Of a stretch of DNA of 33,964 nt, positions 24,735 to 32,872 are shown piece by piece. Under the pieces are notes generated by a model, which was not told the origin of the DNA, made no database searches, and saw only the letters and a list, made by a program, of their open reading frames with translations. Each line of letters opens with the position of its first letter. The stretch's first letter is position 1. The DNA is taken from positions 1 to 33,964 of the forward strand of contig MWCD01000041.1 of the NCBI GenBank assembly GCA_002069885.1. The letters run 5' to 3'. Both the position numbers and the translations under genes were made by a program. The DNA is from a bacterium ADurb.Bin236. Lineage in GTDB: Bacteria > UBP15 > UBA6099.

Positions 24735-26018
24735 TCAGACGAACGCGCCGTCTTTGAAGACGACTTTGCCGGCGGCGACGGTGGCAGCGACTTTTCCGCG
24801 GACGCGCCAGCCGTTGAAGGGGCAGTTGCGCCCTTTCGAGAAGAACTTGGAGGCGTCCACCGTCCATTCGGCGGCGGGGTCGAAAAGAACGATGTCCGCG
24901 GGAGCGCCGGGCGCTAGAGCGCCAGCGTTCAGGCCCAGCACCGCGGCAGGGCCGGATGTTAGCTTGCTTATCAGCAATTCAAGCGGCGCCGCGCCCGTCT
25001 CGACGAGCCGCGTGACAAGGACCGCCAGCGTGGTCTCCAACCCGACGAGGCCGAACGGGGCGTCGTCGTACGAGACTTCTTTTTCGTGGACGGCGTGCGG
25101 GGCGTGATCGGACGCGATGGCGTCTATTGTTCCGTCGAGCAGCCCGGCTATGAGCGCCTGCCTGTCGTTCTCATCGCGCAGCGGCGGGTTCACCTTAGTA
25201 GCGGTGTCGAACCCCATAACAGACTCGTCGGTAAGGACGAGGTGGTGCGGGGTGACGTCGCAGGTGACGCGAAGCCCGCGCGCTTTGGCGCGCCTGACGG
25301 CGTCCACCGATTCGGCGGAACTGATGTGCGTCAGGTGCAGCCGCCCGCCTGTGAGCGCCGCCAACTCGATGTCCCTGAGAACCATCACCGTCTCAGCTTC
25401 CTTTGGAATGGGCCTCATCCCGATGGTGGTGGAGACCATGCCCTCGTTCATCACGCCGGCGCCCGCGAGGTTTTTGTCCTCCGCGTGCGACATTACGGGA
25501 ATGCCGAACATCTTTGTGTATTCGAGGGCGCGGCGCATCAGTTGCGCGTTCATCACCGGGTTTCCGTCGTCGGTGACGGCGACAATGCCCTCGTTCATCA
25601 TGTCGCCTATCTCGGCGAGTTCCGCGCCCTCGCGTTTTTTTGAAATCGCGCCCGCGATAAAAAGCCTGCCGAGGCCCGCCGCGCGCGCCTTGTCATTCAC
25701 GTATTTCGCGACCGATTTGGTGTCGATGTCCGGCTTTGTGTTCGGCATGCAGACGACGGAAGTGAAACCGCCGGCGGACGCCGCGCGAAGCCCGGTCGCA
25801 ACGTTTTCCTTGTATTCGTAGCCGGGGTCGCGGAAGTGAACGTGGATGTCCACCAGCCCCGGAGCCGCCTTCAGCCCGGACGCGTCCAGAACCTCCGCGC
25901 CCGCCGCAGAGGGTTTTCCGATTTCCCTTATGACCCCGTCCTCGACGAGGATATCGTTGCGCCCGGCATTTTTGCCCGCCGGGTCGATTATCTCCGCTCC
26001 CTTAATTAACAGCTTCAT
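24735..26018 (-). CDS. pyrC: dihydroorotase PyrC
   Basis: Converts carbamoyl-aspartate to dihydroorotate, the third step of pyrimidine synthesis. The 427-residue protein is a class I dihydroorotase of the amidohydrolase family, with VDIHVHFRDPGYEYKEN (metal-binding HxH), MSHAED, LHLTHISS and IASDHAPH. The ATG at 26018, with AAAGGAGG upstream, overlaps the end of pyrB by 17 bases; the open frame continues eight codons further up but without a better start. Part of the pyrR-pyrB-pyrC operon. Confidence 0.95.
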   Translation of the reverse strand: MKLLIKGAEIIDPAGKNAGRNDILVEDGVIREIGKPSAAGAEVLDASGLKAAPGLVDIHVHFRDPGYEYKENVATGLRAASAGGFTSVVCMPNTKPDIDTKSVAKYVNDKARAAGLGRLFIAGAISKKREGAELAEIGDMMNEGIVAVTDDGNPVMNAQLMRRALEYTKMFGIPVMSHAEDKNLAGAGVMNEGMVSTTIGMRPIPKEAETVMVLRDIELAALTGGRLHLTHISSAESVDAVRRAKARGLRVTCDVTPHHLVLTDESVMGFDTATKVNPPLRDENDRQALIAGLLDGTIDAIASDHAPHAVHEKEVSYDDAPFGLVGLETTLAVLVTRLVETGAAPLELLISKLTSGPAAVLGLNAGALAPGAPADIVLFDPAAEWTVDASKFFSKGRNCPFNGWRVRGKVAATVAAGKVVFKDGAFV

Positions 26019-26937
26019 GCGCGGCCTCCTTTCCCCCTTCAAGCAGATAGAGCACGGCCATTCTCACCACCAGCCCGTTCCTCACCTGCTCCTCGATGTA
26101 AGTGTCGTTCCCGTCGGCGACGTCGTGGGAGATTTCCACCCCCCGGTTGATCGGCCCCGGATGCATCACGATGACGTCTTTCTTGAACTTCGAGAGCAAG
26201 TCGCCGTTCACGCCGAACAGTTCCGCGTATTCCTTGAGGGAAGGCAGGAGGCTGTCCTTCTGGCGCTCGGTCTGAACGCGCAGGAGGTAGAGAACGTCGG
26301 TGTCCTCGAAAATCGCGTCGGGGCGGTAGTGGACTTGAGCGCCGAGTTTTTCGATGTTGACAGGGAGCATCGTGGGTGGGGCGACGAGCCGGACGTTGGC
26401 GCCCATCTTGGTCAGCGCGAAGATGTTCGAGCGGGCCACCCTGCTGTGCGCGATGTCGCCCATTATCGCCACGTTCAGCCCTTCGAGCCTGCCCAGTTTC
26501 TGCCTTATCGTAAACAGGTCCAGCAAGGCCTGAGTCGGGTGCTCGCCGAAACCGTCGCCGCCGTTGATCACCCTGAAGTCGCCCTGCTTGGCGATGAACT
26601 CCGGAGCGCCTGTGTGCGTGTGCCGCACCACAATATAGTCCGCGCCGAGAGCCTTCATAGTGAGCGCGGTGTCTTTCAGGGACTCGCCTTTGACGGCGCT
26701 ACTCGTGCTCGCCGCGAAGTTCAGCACGTCCGCGCTCAGCATCTTCGCCGCAAGCTCGAACGACATCCGCGTGCGCGTGCTAGGCTCGAAAAACAGCGTC
26801 ACCACCACTTTGCCGCGCAGCGCCGGCACTTTCTTTATCGGCCTGTCCAATATCTCAAGAAACACTTTGGACTGGTCGAGTATCTTCGTGATATCTTCCT
26901 TGTCCAGAGTGCGAATTCTTATCAGGTTTCTATCCAT
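26002..26937 (-). CDS. pyrB: aspartate carbamoyltransferase catalytic subunit PyrB
   Basis: Joins carbamoyl phosphate and aspartate, the committed step of pyrimidine synthesis. The 311-residue protein contains the carbamoyl phosphate motif FFEPSTRTRMSFE, the KGESLKD loop, HPTQALLDLFT, and HPGPINRGVEI near the C-terminus. Length is normal for the catalytic chain. No regulatory chain gene (pyrI) is adjacent, which fits control by PyrR attenuation instead. GGAGG precedes the ATG; the end overlaps pyrC. Confidence 0.97.
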   Translation of the reverse strand: MDRNLIRIRTLDKEDITKILDQSKVFLEILDRPIKKVPALRGKVVVTLFFEPSTRTRMSFELAAKMLSADVLNFAASTSSAVKGESLKDTALTMKALGADYIVVRHTHTGAPEFIAKQGDFRVINGGDGFGEHPTQALLDLFTIRQKLGRLEGLNVAIMGDIAHSRVARSNIFALTKMGANVRLVAPPTMLPVNIEKLGAQVHYRPDAIFEDTDVLYLLRVQTERQKDSLLPSLKEYAELFGVNGDLLSKFKKDVIVMHPGPINRGVEISHDVADGNDTYIEEQVRNGLVVRMAVLYLLEGGKEAAHEAVN

Positions 26938-26965
26938 AAATCCTCCGTGTTCGATTCAGGCGGGA

Positions 26966-27701
<736 letters not shown>

Positions 27702-27716
27702 GCCCCCGCGTTGAAT

Positions 27717-27830
27717 TCACTTTTGCTTCATCGCGCAAAAAACGAGCTGTCGGCGATTCACCGCCTTGATGACGGCATAATAATTCTGTTCAGCCAGAAT
27801 ATCCAATATAAGATTTCTCGTCATGCCCAT
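27717..27830 (-). CDS. candidate 37-residue small ORF
   Basis: A short open frame in the gap between the RidA gene and the pyr promoter. It begins MGMTRNLILDILAEQNYYAV and ends in a basic tail. No good ribosome binding site is visible, and the reading could be chance or a decayed gene. Nothing else is evident in 27702-27921. Confidence 0.2.
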   Translation of the reverse strand: MGMTRNLILDILAEQNYYAVIKAVNRRQLVFCAMKQK

Positions 27831-27921
27831 TTTCGTTTTCTTAATTCTCTAAGCTTTGAAATTCCCGCATTATTATGTTAAGCAAACTGCCATTCACTCA
27901 GCCTGACTGTTATATGCGCGC

Positions 27922-28359
27922 TTAATCCTCATTTTCAAGAATCACTATCGCTTCCATTTCAACCAGCAGTTCAGGCCTGCAGAGCGTCGCTTGAATGCAT
28001 GTGCTGGCCGGAAAAACTTCAAGCCCCTGTTCCTTGAAGAATTCGAACCTGACCTGAGCCAAATCGTGATAGTGTTCTTCCATGTGCTTAAGATAGATAG
28101 TCGTGCGCGCCACATTGCGCCATGTGGCTCCCTCGGACTTCAGTAATTCCGTCACATTCTCCAGCATTCGACGCGCTTGGGCCTTCAGATCGCCTTGATG
28201 TATGCTCAGGCCCTGATCATCCACGCTCGCGGTTCCTGAAATGAACAGCATTGCGATGCCTTTAATATCCACTCTCGTGCCTCGCGAAAACGGCACCGGC
28301 TTGTCGTAGTCATACGCCTCGTTCAACATGTGCGGAATCTTCATCGGCCTCGTCTTCAT
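27922..28359 (-). CDS. RidA/YjgF/YER057c/UK114 family protein
   Basis: A 145-residue Rid-family protein. RidA itself hydrolyses reactive enamines/imines made by PLP enzymes such as threonine dehydratase; other subfamilies have different or unknown roles. Seen: FSRGTRVDIKGIAMLFISGT, the AQARRMLENVTELLKSEGAT helix, NVARTTIYLKHM and PASTCIQATLCRPELLVEME. The Arg in CRPELLVEMEAI matches the substrate-binding Arg of active RidA in the usual R-x-x-x-x-V-E position only approximately, so activity is not assured. ATG at 28359 with GGAGGG upstream. Presence within 4 kb of a threonine ammonia-lyase is suggestive, but they are in separate transcripts. Confidence 0.85.
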   Translation of the reverse strand: MKTRPMKIPHMLNEAYDYDKPVPFSRGTRVDIKGIAMLFISGTASVDDQGLSIHQGDLKAQARRMLENVTELLKSEGATWRNVARTTIYLKHMEEHYHDLAQVRFEFFKEQGLEVFPASTCIQATLCRPELLVEMEAIVILENED

Positions 28360-28395
28360 AAACTGCCCTCCTAAGTTTTTGCTTAATATGAACAC

Positions 28396-28424
28396 AGTAT
28401 CAGCCATCCTGTTTTACATGTCAA
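28396..28424 (-). promoter_or_regulatory. promoter of the RidA-family gene
   Basis: Minus-strand TTGACA (28424-28419) and GATACT (28401-28396), 17 bases apart, close to consensus. The leader to the ATG at 28359 is about 30 bases. Confidence 0.7.
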
Positions 28425-28509
28425 CGAGCCGGATCGCTTGTATTGAACCGCGCCGCGCCGAAATCTTTTTCATCGTTTTTTTTCTTGCGCGCGGCGAATC
28501 CGGGTTAAC

Positions 28510-28538
28510 AAAAAAAGCGGCTCGGAAATGGAGCCGCT
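28510..28538 (-). terminator. intrinsic terminator behind the FeS oxidoreductase gene
   Basis: On the minus strand AGCGGCTC and GAGCCGCT form an eight-pair stem with a seven-base loop, followed by seven T. Confidence 0.85.
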
Positions 28539-28543
28539 GGAGC

Positions 28544-28621
28544 TTGAACCGTGTTGCGGACGGTTCAATGAGGTAGGTTGCTGAAACGGGCAAAGTCCGC
28601 GGGCTTTGACCGCCCGCGGAC
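28544..28621 (-). ncRNA. two further hairpins upstream of the terminator: structured 3' region, possible sRNA
   Basis: Between the FeS oxidoreductase stop codon (28686) and its terminator lie a hairpin with ten pairs (GTCCGCGGGC with GCCCGCGGAC, 28621-28595) and one with nine (TTGAACCGT with ACGGTTCAA, 28568-28544). Together with the terminator they form a compact unit of three hairpins, the typical shape of a 3'-derived small RNA. No known RNA family is recognised; it may equally be an elaborate 3' end. Confidence 0.35.
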
Positions 28622-28685
28622 GCTGTCCATATTCATCGTTGTCTGCCGCCGCGCGGGGACTGTTCCGCCCGCGCCAGCGCTTGGG

Positions 28686-30845
28686 TTACTTCTCCACTTT
28701 CGCCTGTTCGGTCTGAGCAGGCGCGTCCACCACTGCGGGAGCGGCGGGCTTCACTTCGATGCCCATCGCCTGAACCACGAGTGTGGAAATGTCTTTGAGT
28801 TTAAGTTTCTCTTCCATTTCAATGAGCTTTACGCCGTCTTCGATCATCTGCATGCAGTACGGGCAGGCGACCGCGATGGTGTCCGCTCCGGTGTTGGCAA
28901 GCTCTTTGGCGCGGCGGACGTTGAGCCGTTCGTCGCCGGGCACGTCGAGGTCCATGTCCATGAAGTAGTTGCCGCCGCCCGCTCCGCAGCAGAAGCTGTC
29001 TGCGCATTTGTTCTTCGGCTCTATGGCGGTCACGCCTTTGATGGACTTTACGACGCTGCGCGGCTGTTTGGTCTGTCCGGCGTACCTGCTCAGGTAGCAG
29101 GGATCGTGATAAACCACTTTGCCCGCCACTTCTTTATTGAGCTTTATCTTGCCCTGCTCTATCAGCTCGGTGAGGAACTGTCCGTGATGGACGACTTCGT
29201 ACTTGCCGCCGAACTGGCTGAACTCGTTTTTGAGAGAGTTGAGGCAGTGGGGGCAGATGACCACTATGCGGTTGAACTTGATGGAGTTGAGTATCTCGAC
29301 CTGATTCTTGGCGAGGCTCTGGAAGACGTTTTCGTCGCCGAGGCAGCGCGCGGGGTCGCCGCAGCATGTCTCGTTGTCGCCGAGCATCGCGAACTTAACA
29401 CCGGCGGCGCGCATGATGGCCATCATGTTTTCGGCGATGTGCTGTTTGGCTTGGTCGTAGTTGGCGACGCAGCCGAGCCAGAAGAGCACGTCGGTTTCTC
29501 CGCCGGCGTCGATGATGTCGGGCATCTCGCCTTTGATCCAGTTGAGGCGGCCCTGTTGCGGGCCGAACGGGTTGCCGCGCTGTTCGAGCGCCTTGAGGGC
29601 GTTCTTCGCGTCCGCAGGCAGCCTGCCGTTCATCATAACTTCCGATCGGCGCACTTCGACGAGCTGGTCGATGTGCTCGATCATCGCCGGGCACACTTCC
29701 ATGCAGGCTCGGCAGGTGCGGCACAGCCACAGCCCGTGCTCGTCCAGCACGTCCCCCACAAAGGGTTCGAGTTCGATCGGCTGCTGTTCTGCGGCTCCCT
29801 CTTCGCCTTCAGCCTTGGCTCCGTCGCCGCCGGCTTTGGCTTTTTCCTGCGCTTCATACATCTTATAGAGCGATTTCTTCAGGGACTGTACTACTTTGCG
29901 AGGCACTAACGGATATCCGCACTGGCTGACCGGGCATGCCTCTTCGCAGCGTCCGCATTCGAGGCAGGCGTCCAAGTCGAGGGCGTTTTTCCATGTGAGG
30001 TCTTTCGCCGTTGTGTGTCCGAAGTTGAACTCCTCGACATCGTCGCGGGAGAAAAGCTCTTCGAGGTCTTCCCTCTGCAGGGAGCCTTTCGGCTTGTCGT
30101 TGGCGAACATGTAGTTGGCCGGGATGAGCATGATATGGAAGAATTTGGTGTAAGGCAGAGAAGCTATGAGGGCGAAGGTGGCCAGCGCGTGTGTCCACCA
30201 CACGAGCGGGTAAACCACCGGCACGGAAGCTTCGGAGAAAACGCCCATCGCCTTGGAGACGGCAAACCCGAACGGGCTGTACGCCGACCACGGATCGCCC
30301 GCGAATTGAATTCTCAGCCCTTCGAGAACGAACCCGCCGAGAGCGATGAACAGCAACAGGCCGAGCATGTACGCGTTCTGCCAGTCGGTTTGCAGCGTCT
30401 TCGGTTTGAGAACATATCTGCGAATGATAGCTATCGCAAGGCCGACCACGAGGAAGAAACCCGCTATGTCCGCCAGAAAAGAGACCGCCAGATAGAGGTT
30501 GCCCTTAAAGAATGTCAGCCCCAAAAGCGGTTTCGTAACGTCAATTTCGACGGTCAGTATAGCAGTCGTGATAGCCAGCATGATGAACGACCAGAAGATC
30601 ATCGAGTGAAAAACGCCCGGCATGAGTTTTCTGCGGACGCGTCTTTGCATGACCGTTTCGACCGCCATTTTTACCACGCGTCCCACAACGTCGCCGAAGC
30701 GCTCGTTGGCGGGCTTCAGGGCTTTCCACTGCATGATTTTCTTGTACACGCCGTAACCGAAAACAGCGAACGAAGTGATCATGAAGATGTACATCACCCA
30801 GTGGTGATGCACGTGCCAGTAATATTCTCTATGCGCCATATCCAT
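28686..30845 (-). CDS. membrane FeS/cytochrome b oxidoreductase, HdrD/ETF:quinone oxidoreductase-like
   Basis: A 719-residue fusion. Residues 1-245 are a NarI-like cytochrome b part with about six membrane helices and conserved histidines (e.g. His80, His219, His237). Two [4Fe-4S] ferredoxin motifs follow: CLECGRCEEACP (Cys294, 297, 300, 304) and CRTCRACMEVCP (Cys375, 378, 381, 385), separated by a Gly/Ala/Glu-rich linker. The C-terminal half has two CCG domains: GCVANYDQ...CCGDPARC...CPHC and HDPCYLSRY...CCGAGGG...CPYC. This architecture is known from membrane FeS oxidoreductases that link electron transfer flavoprotein to the quinone pool in anaerobes and syntrophs, and resembles heterodisulfide reductase HdrD. 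No etfAB or acyl-CoA dehydrogenase is in the window, so the partner is unproven. GGAGGG precedes the ATG. A short Ala/Pro-rich tail ends the protein. Confidence 0.85.
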   Translation of the reverse strand: MDMAHREYYWHVHHHWVMYIFMITSFAVFGYGVYKKIMQWKALKPANERFGDVVGRVVKMAVETVMQRRVRRKLMPGVFHSMIFWSFIMLAITTAILTVEIDVTKPLLGLTFFKGNLYLAVSFLADIAGFFLVVGLAIAIIRRYVLKPKTLQTDWQNAYMLGLLLFIALGGFVLEGLRIQFAGDPWSAYSPFGFAVSKAMGVFSEASVPVVYPLVWWTHALATFALIASLPYTKFFHIMLIPANYMFANDKPKGSLQREDLEELFSRDDVEEFNFGHTTAKDLTWKNALDLDACLECGRCEEACPVSQCGYPLVPRKVVQSLKKSLYKMYEAQEKAKAGGDGAKAEGEEGAAEQQPIELEPFVGDVLDEHGLWLCRTCRACMEVCPAMIEHIDQLVEVRRSEVMMNGRLPADAKNALKALEQRGNPFGPQQGRLNWIKGEMPDIIDAGGETDVLFWLGCVANYDQAKQHIAENMMAIMRAAGVKFAMLGDNETCCGDPARCLGDENVFQSLAKNQVEILNSIKFNRIVVICPHCLNSLKNEFSQFGGKYEVVHHGQFLTELIEQGKIKLNKEVAGKVVYHDPCYLSRYAGQTKQPRSVVKSIKGVTAIEPKNKCADSFCCGAGGGNYFMDMDLDVPGDERLNVRRAKELANTGADTIAVACPYCMQMIEDGVKLIEMEEKLKLKDISTLVVQAMGIEVKPAAPAVVDAPAQTEQAKVEK

Positions 30846-30883
30846 TTTTGATGTCCCTCCCCGGATGAGTTTTTTTATGGACA

Positions 30884-30903
30884 GGCCGCCCTTGCGGGCG
30901 GCC
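30884..30903. other. strong hairpin between the resolvase-like and FeS oxidoreductase genes
   Basis: GGCCGCCC and GGGCGGCC flank a four-base loop. On the minus strand no T tract follows, so it is not a standard terminator; partial termination, processing or stabilisation between the two genes is possible. Confidence 0.5.
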
Positions 30904-30926
30904 CATGTTCTGTGTTGTCCGTCCCT

Positions 30927-31409
30927 TTACTTTTTCACGCCGACCGGCTTCTCCACATCTATCGCCTTCCGGGTCGCCGCGTACGTCTGCGAACCCGACT
31001 TGCCGTACCAGAACCTCGTGAACTGACTGGTCACATCGAAGCAGGTTGTCGCCGCTTCAAGCTTCAGCCCCTTGCTGTCCAGAGCTTTCATGAACGGGGA
31101 CACCACTGCCCGCGTCCTGCCGAGGCTCCACACACACTCCACCAGAGCCACTTCAGCTTCGTTGGCCTCTTCGAGCATCTTTTTGATCCCCGGGCGGTCC
31201 ATCACCTTTTCGCATTCGTCAACGTCCTCGTACATCGCCACTATCTCGATTCCGTTGGCCTCCGCGTATGCCTCGATCCTTTTCTTCTGTTCCCCTCTGT
31301 CCACCACGTTGCCTTCGTTGTCAACGTACATTCCGCTCGCGTATCCGATCGCTTTCATTGTCTTTGCCTCCTCTCTATTTTCACTGTTGTTTTTATTTAT
31401 CTTTTCCAT
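30927..31409 (-). CDS. stand-alone resolvase-fold protein lacking the catalytic serine
   Basis: A protein of 160 (ATG at 31409, AGGGG upstream) or 143 residues (ATG at 31358, GAGGAGG upstream); both starts have good ribosome binding sites. It looks like the N-terminal catalytic domain of serine recombinases: IGYASGMYVD, then EQKKRIEAYAEANGIEIVAM, YEDVDE, DRPGIKKMLEEANEAEVALV and a WSLGRTRAVVSPFMKALDSK segment matching the usual LDRLGR region. The position of the nucleophilic serine (YARVS in active enzymes) reads YASGM, and there is no DNA-binding domain or zinc ribbon behind it. It is therefore unlikely to recombine DNA and may be a domesticated relative. It lies 81 bases ahead of the FeS oxidoreductase gene on the same strand. 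Function unknown. Confidence 0.7.
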   Translation of the reverse strand: MEKINKNNSENREEAKTMKAIGYASGMYVDNEGNVVDRGEQKKRIEAYAEANGIEIVAMYEDVDECEKVMDRPGIKKMLEEANEAEVALVECVWSLGRTRAVVSPFMKALDSKGLKLEAATTCFDVTSQFTRFWYGKSGSQTYAATRKAIDVEKPVGVKK

Positions 31410-31447
31410 CTTTTTCACCCCTTTCGGCTTCCTTCAGCCTGCGCCTA

Positions 31448-31513
31448 TTAATATATCAAGCCTAGCGCCAAGCCCATGCCCAACCCGGCAACGCCATAAA
31501 TAATCCTTCTCAT
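31448..31513 (-). CDS. candidate 21-residue hydrophobic peptide
   Basis: A 22-codon ORF upstream of the resolvase-like gene, starting MRRIIYGVAGLG and continuing with a Gly/Leu-rich hydrophobic stretch to the stop; a charged start followed by one membrane-spanning segment. No clear ribosome binding site. It could be a small membrane protein or leader peptide; chance is possible. Confidence 0.2.
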   Translation of the reverse strand: MRRIIYGVAGLGMGLALGLIY

Positions 31514-31879
31514 AAAGGCATATTTATTTTATATTGTTTTTTAACCTGAATTTGCGCGTCAGATTTTCACATCAGGCGCATGTAAAACATATTCACCCCC
31601 CGGCCCCTCTTGAGAAAAAAATCACAATCTGCTATGAAATTTGGTGAATGTGTTTTTTATTCACCCACCATGCGTTTTTCAGAATCCATAGCTTCTTCAT
31701 CTGCCGCATAAAAAATTTTCTTTTATTTGCTAGGTGTTTTTTCAATTTTCTCCCTTCCATCGCGCGGTGAATAAAAAACATATTCACCAGCGTTTGAAAC
31801 CCTCTAATTTTTCCCCGTTTTTGCTGTTTTCTCAAAGAATAGCGCCCGAAATCCGGGCGGCCACCGGCACAGGTGTCTA
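31514..31879. other. AT-rich intergenic region without a recognised gene
   Basis: The gap between the resolvase-like gene and nth is clearly AT-rich compared with its surroundings. It holds the inverted repeats at 31642-31789 and a related half-copy at 31584-31597. No protein-coding gene is convincing. Confidence 0.5.
31642..31789. repeat. 24-bp terminal-type inverted repeats, 100 bp apart
   Basis: The sequence at 31642-31665 (TGGTGAATGTG, T-run, ATTCACC) recurs inverted at 31766-31789 with a single mismatch. Each copy is itself a dyad, GGTGAAT-N9-ATTCACC. A third partial copy (AAAACATATTCACC) is at 31584-31597. It is either a small MITE-like element with a solo end nearby, or a set of operator sites for an unknown regulator upstream of nth. 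No target duplication is obvious. Confidence 0.65.
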
Positions 31880-31907
31880 TTGTCGCCAGAAATTTTATAT
31901 ATATAAT
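31880..31907 (+). promoter_or_regulatory. nth promoter
   Basis: TTGTCG (31880-31885) and a consensus TATAAT (31902-31907) are 16 bases apart; the leader to the ATG at 31945 is about 30 bases and carries GGAGGAG. Confidence 0.65.
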
Positions 31908-31944
31908 AGACTTACTTTAAAAAGCTGACCGGAGGAGACGAACG

Positions 31945-32595
31945 ATGTCTGCGGCGTTAAAGAAAAAAGCGATTGCGATAGCGGAGTATCTACAGGCCAA
32001 CTACGACGACGCGACCACCTCGCTCGACTACTCCAAACCGCACGAACTTCTCGTGGCGACCATTCTTTCGGCTCAATGCACGGACGAACGCGTGAACATC
32101 GTCACCAAAGACCTGTTCAAGAAATACAGGACGGTGAAAGCGTTCGCGGACGCCGACCTCGGCGAGCTTGAGAAAGACATTCATTCCACTGGCTTCTTCA
32201 AGAACAAAGCGAAGAACATCAAAGGCTGCTGCGCGGCGATAATCGAGAAACACGGAGGCAAAGTTCCGGGGACGATGGAAGAGTTGGTGGAACTGCCCGG
32301 CGTCGGGCGCAAAACCGCCAACGTCGTGCTCGGCAACGCATTCGGAACTCCCGGCGTGATAGTGGACACCCATGTGTCCCGCATCGCCCAGCGCTCCGGC
32401 CTATCGAAAAACTCCGACCCCGTTAAGATTGAATTCGACATCATGGAGCTTATCCCTCAGAAGATGTGGACGGATTTCTCCAACCAGCTTGTGTGGCACG
32501 GCAGGAGGATTTGCGACGCCAGAAAACCCAAGTGCGGCGAATGCGGCATGATAAAACACTGCGACTTCGGCAAGAAAAACGCCGCTCGTAATTAG
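31945..32595 (+). CDS. nth: endonuclease III (DNA glycosylase/AP lyase)
   Basis: Removes oxidised pyrimidines from DNA and cuts the abasic site. The 216-residue protein has LLVATILSAQCTD, the helix-hairpin-helix LPGVGRKTANVVL with catalytic Lys123, the catalytic Asp141 in VDTHVSRIAQRSG, and the C-terminal [4Fe-4S] cluster C-X6-C-X2-C-X5-C (CDARKPKCGECGMIKHC). Normal length. GGAGGAG is eight bases before the ATG. It has its own promoter and stands alone. Confidence 0.97.
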   Translation: MSAALKKKAIAIAEYLQANYDDATTSLDYSKPHELLVATILSAQCTDERVNIVTKDLFKKYRTVKAFADADLGELEKDIHSTGFFKNKAKNIKGCCAAIIEKHGGKVPGTMEELVELPGVGRKTANVVLGNAFGTPGVIVDTHVSRIAQRSGLSKNSDPVKIEFDIMELIPQKMWTDFSNQLVWHGRRICDARKPKCGECGMIKHCDFGKKNAARN

Positions 32596-32647
32596 CCTGA
32601 TAGCATCCTCGTTTAATTCTCATATAAAGAAAAACACAGCGAGCGAA

Positions 32648-32699
32648 ATTGCGGCGCTTTGAAATGCGGTTTGTCAAATTTCGCCGGGAGCGCCGCAAT
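32648..32699. other. long-stem inverted repeat behind nth
   Basis: ATTGCGGCGCT (32648-32658) and AGCGCCGCAAT (32689-32699) form a perfect 11-pair stem around a 30-base loop that can fold further (TTTGA with TCAAA). It may be an RNA structure or a small palindromic element. No T tract follows directly. Confidence 0.5.
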
Positions 32700-32723
32700 G
32701 ATCTTGTCTTTGTTCGATGGCGC

Positions 32724-32762
32724 AAGAAGATTGAGGGTGAAAAACTCTTCTTTAGGTTTTTT
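32724..32762 (+). terminator. weak candidate terminator behind nth
   Basis: AAGAAGA (32724-32730) can pair with TCTTCTT (32746-32752), and TAGGTTTTTT follows. The stem is A/T-rich with a long loop, so this is tentative. Confidence 0.35.
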
Positions 32763-32765
32763 CGG

Positions 32766-32782
32766 GATTATTAAAAATAATC
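32766..32782. promoter_or_regulatory. palindrome upstream of the alcohol dehydrogenase promoter
   Basis: GATTATT and AATAATC flank three A residues, 25 bases upstream of the -35 element. A possible operator for an unknown regulator; it does not fit the Rex consensus. Confidence 0.3.
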
Positions 32783-32806
32783 AGCGCTTTCTTATCCTTA
32801 TGTTTC

Positions 32807-32835
32807 TTGAATATCTCCGGGAATGAGCCGATAAT
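32807..32835 (+). promoter_or_regulatory. promoter of the iron-containing alcohol dehydrogenase gene
   Basis: TTGAAT (32807-32812) and GATAAT (32830-32835) are 17 bases apart; the leader to the ATG at 32873 is about 30 bases. Confidence 0.6.
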
Positions 32836-32872
32836 ATTCACTGTCAAACAGACGGACCGGAGGAACGGCAGG

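Noticed and set aside
28578-29909. A 443-codon open frame on the plus strand opposite the FeS oxidoreductase
   Set aside because: It is antisense to a protein with clear FeS motifs; the translation is low-complexity (Val/His/Phe/Glu-rich) and has no recognisable domain. It is a by-product of GC-rich codon usage.
30927-31409. Active integrase or resolvase marking a mobile element
   Set aside because: The catalytic serine and DNA-binding domain are missing and there are no cargo genes or attachment sites around it.
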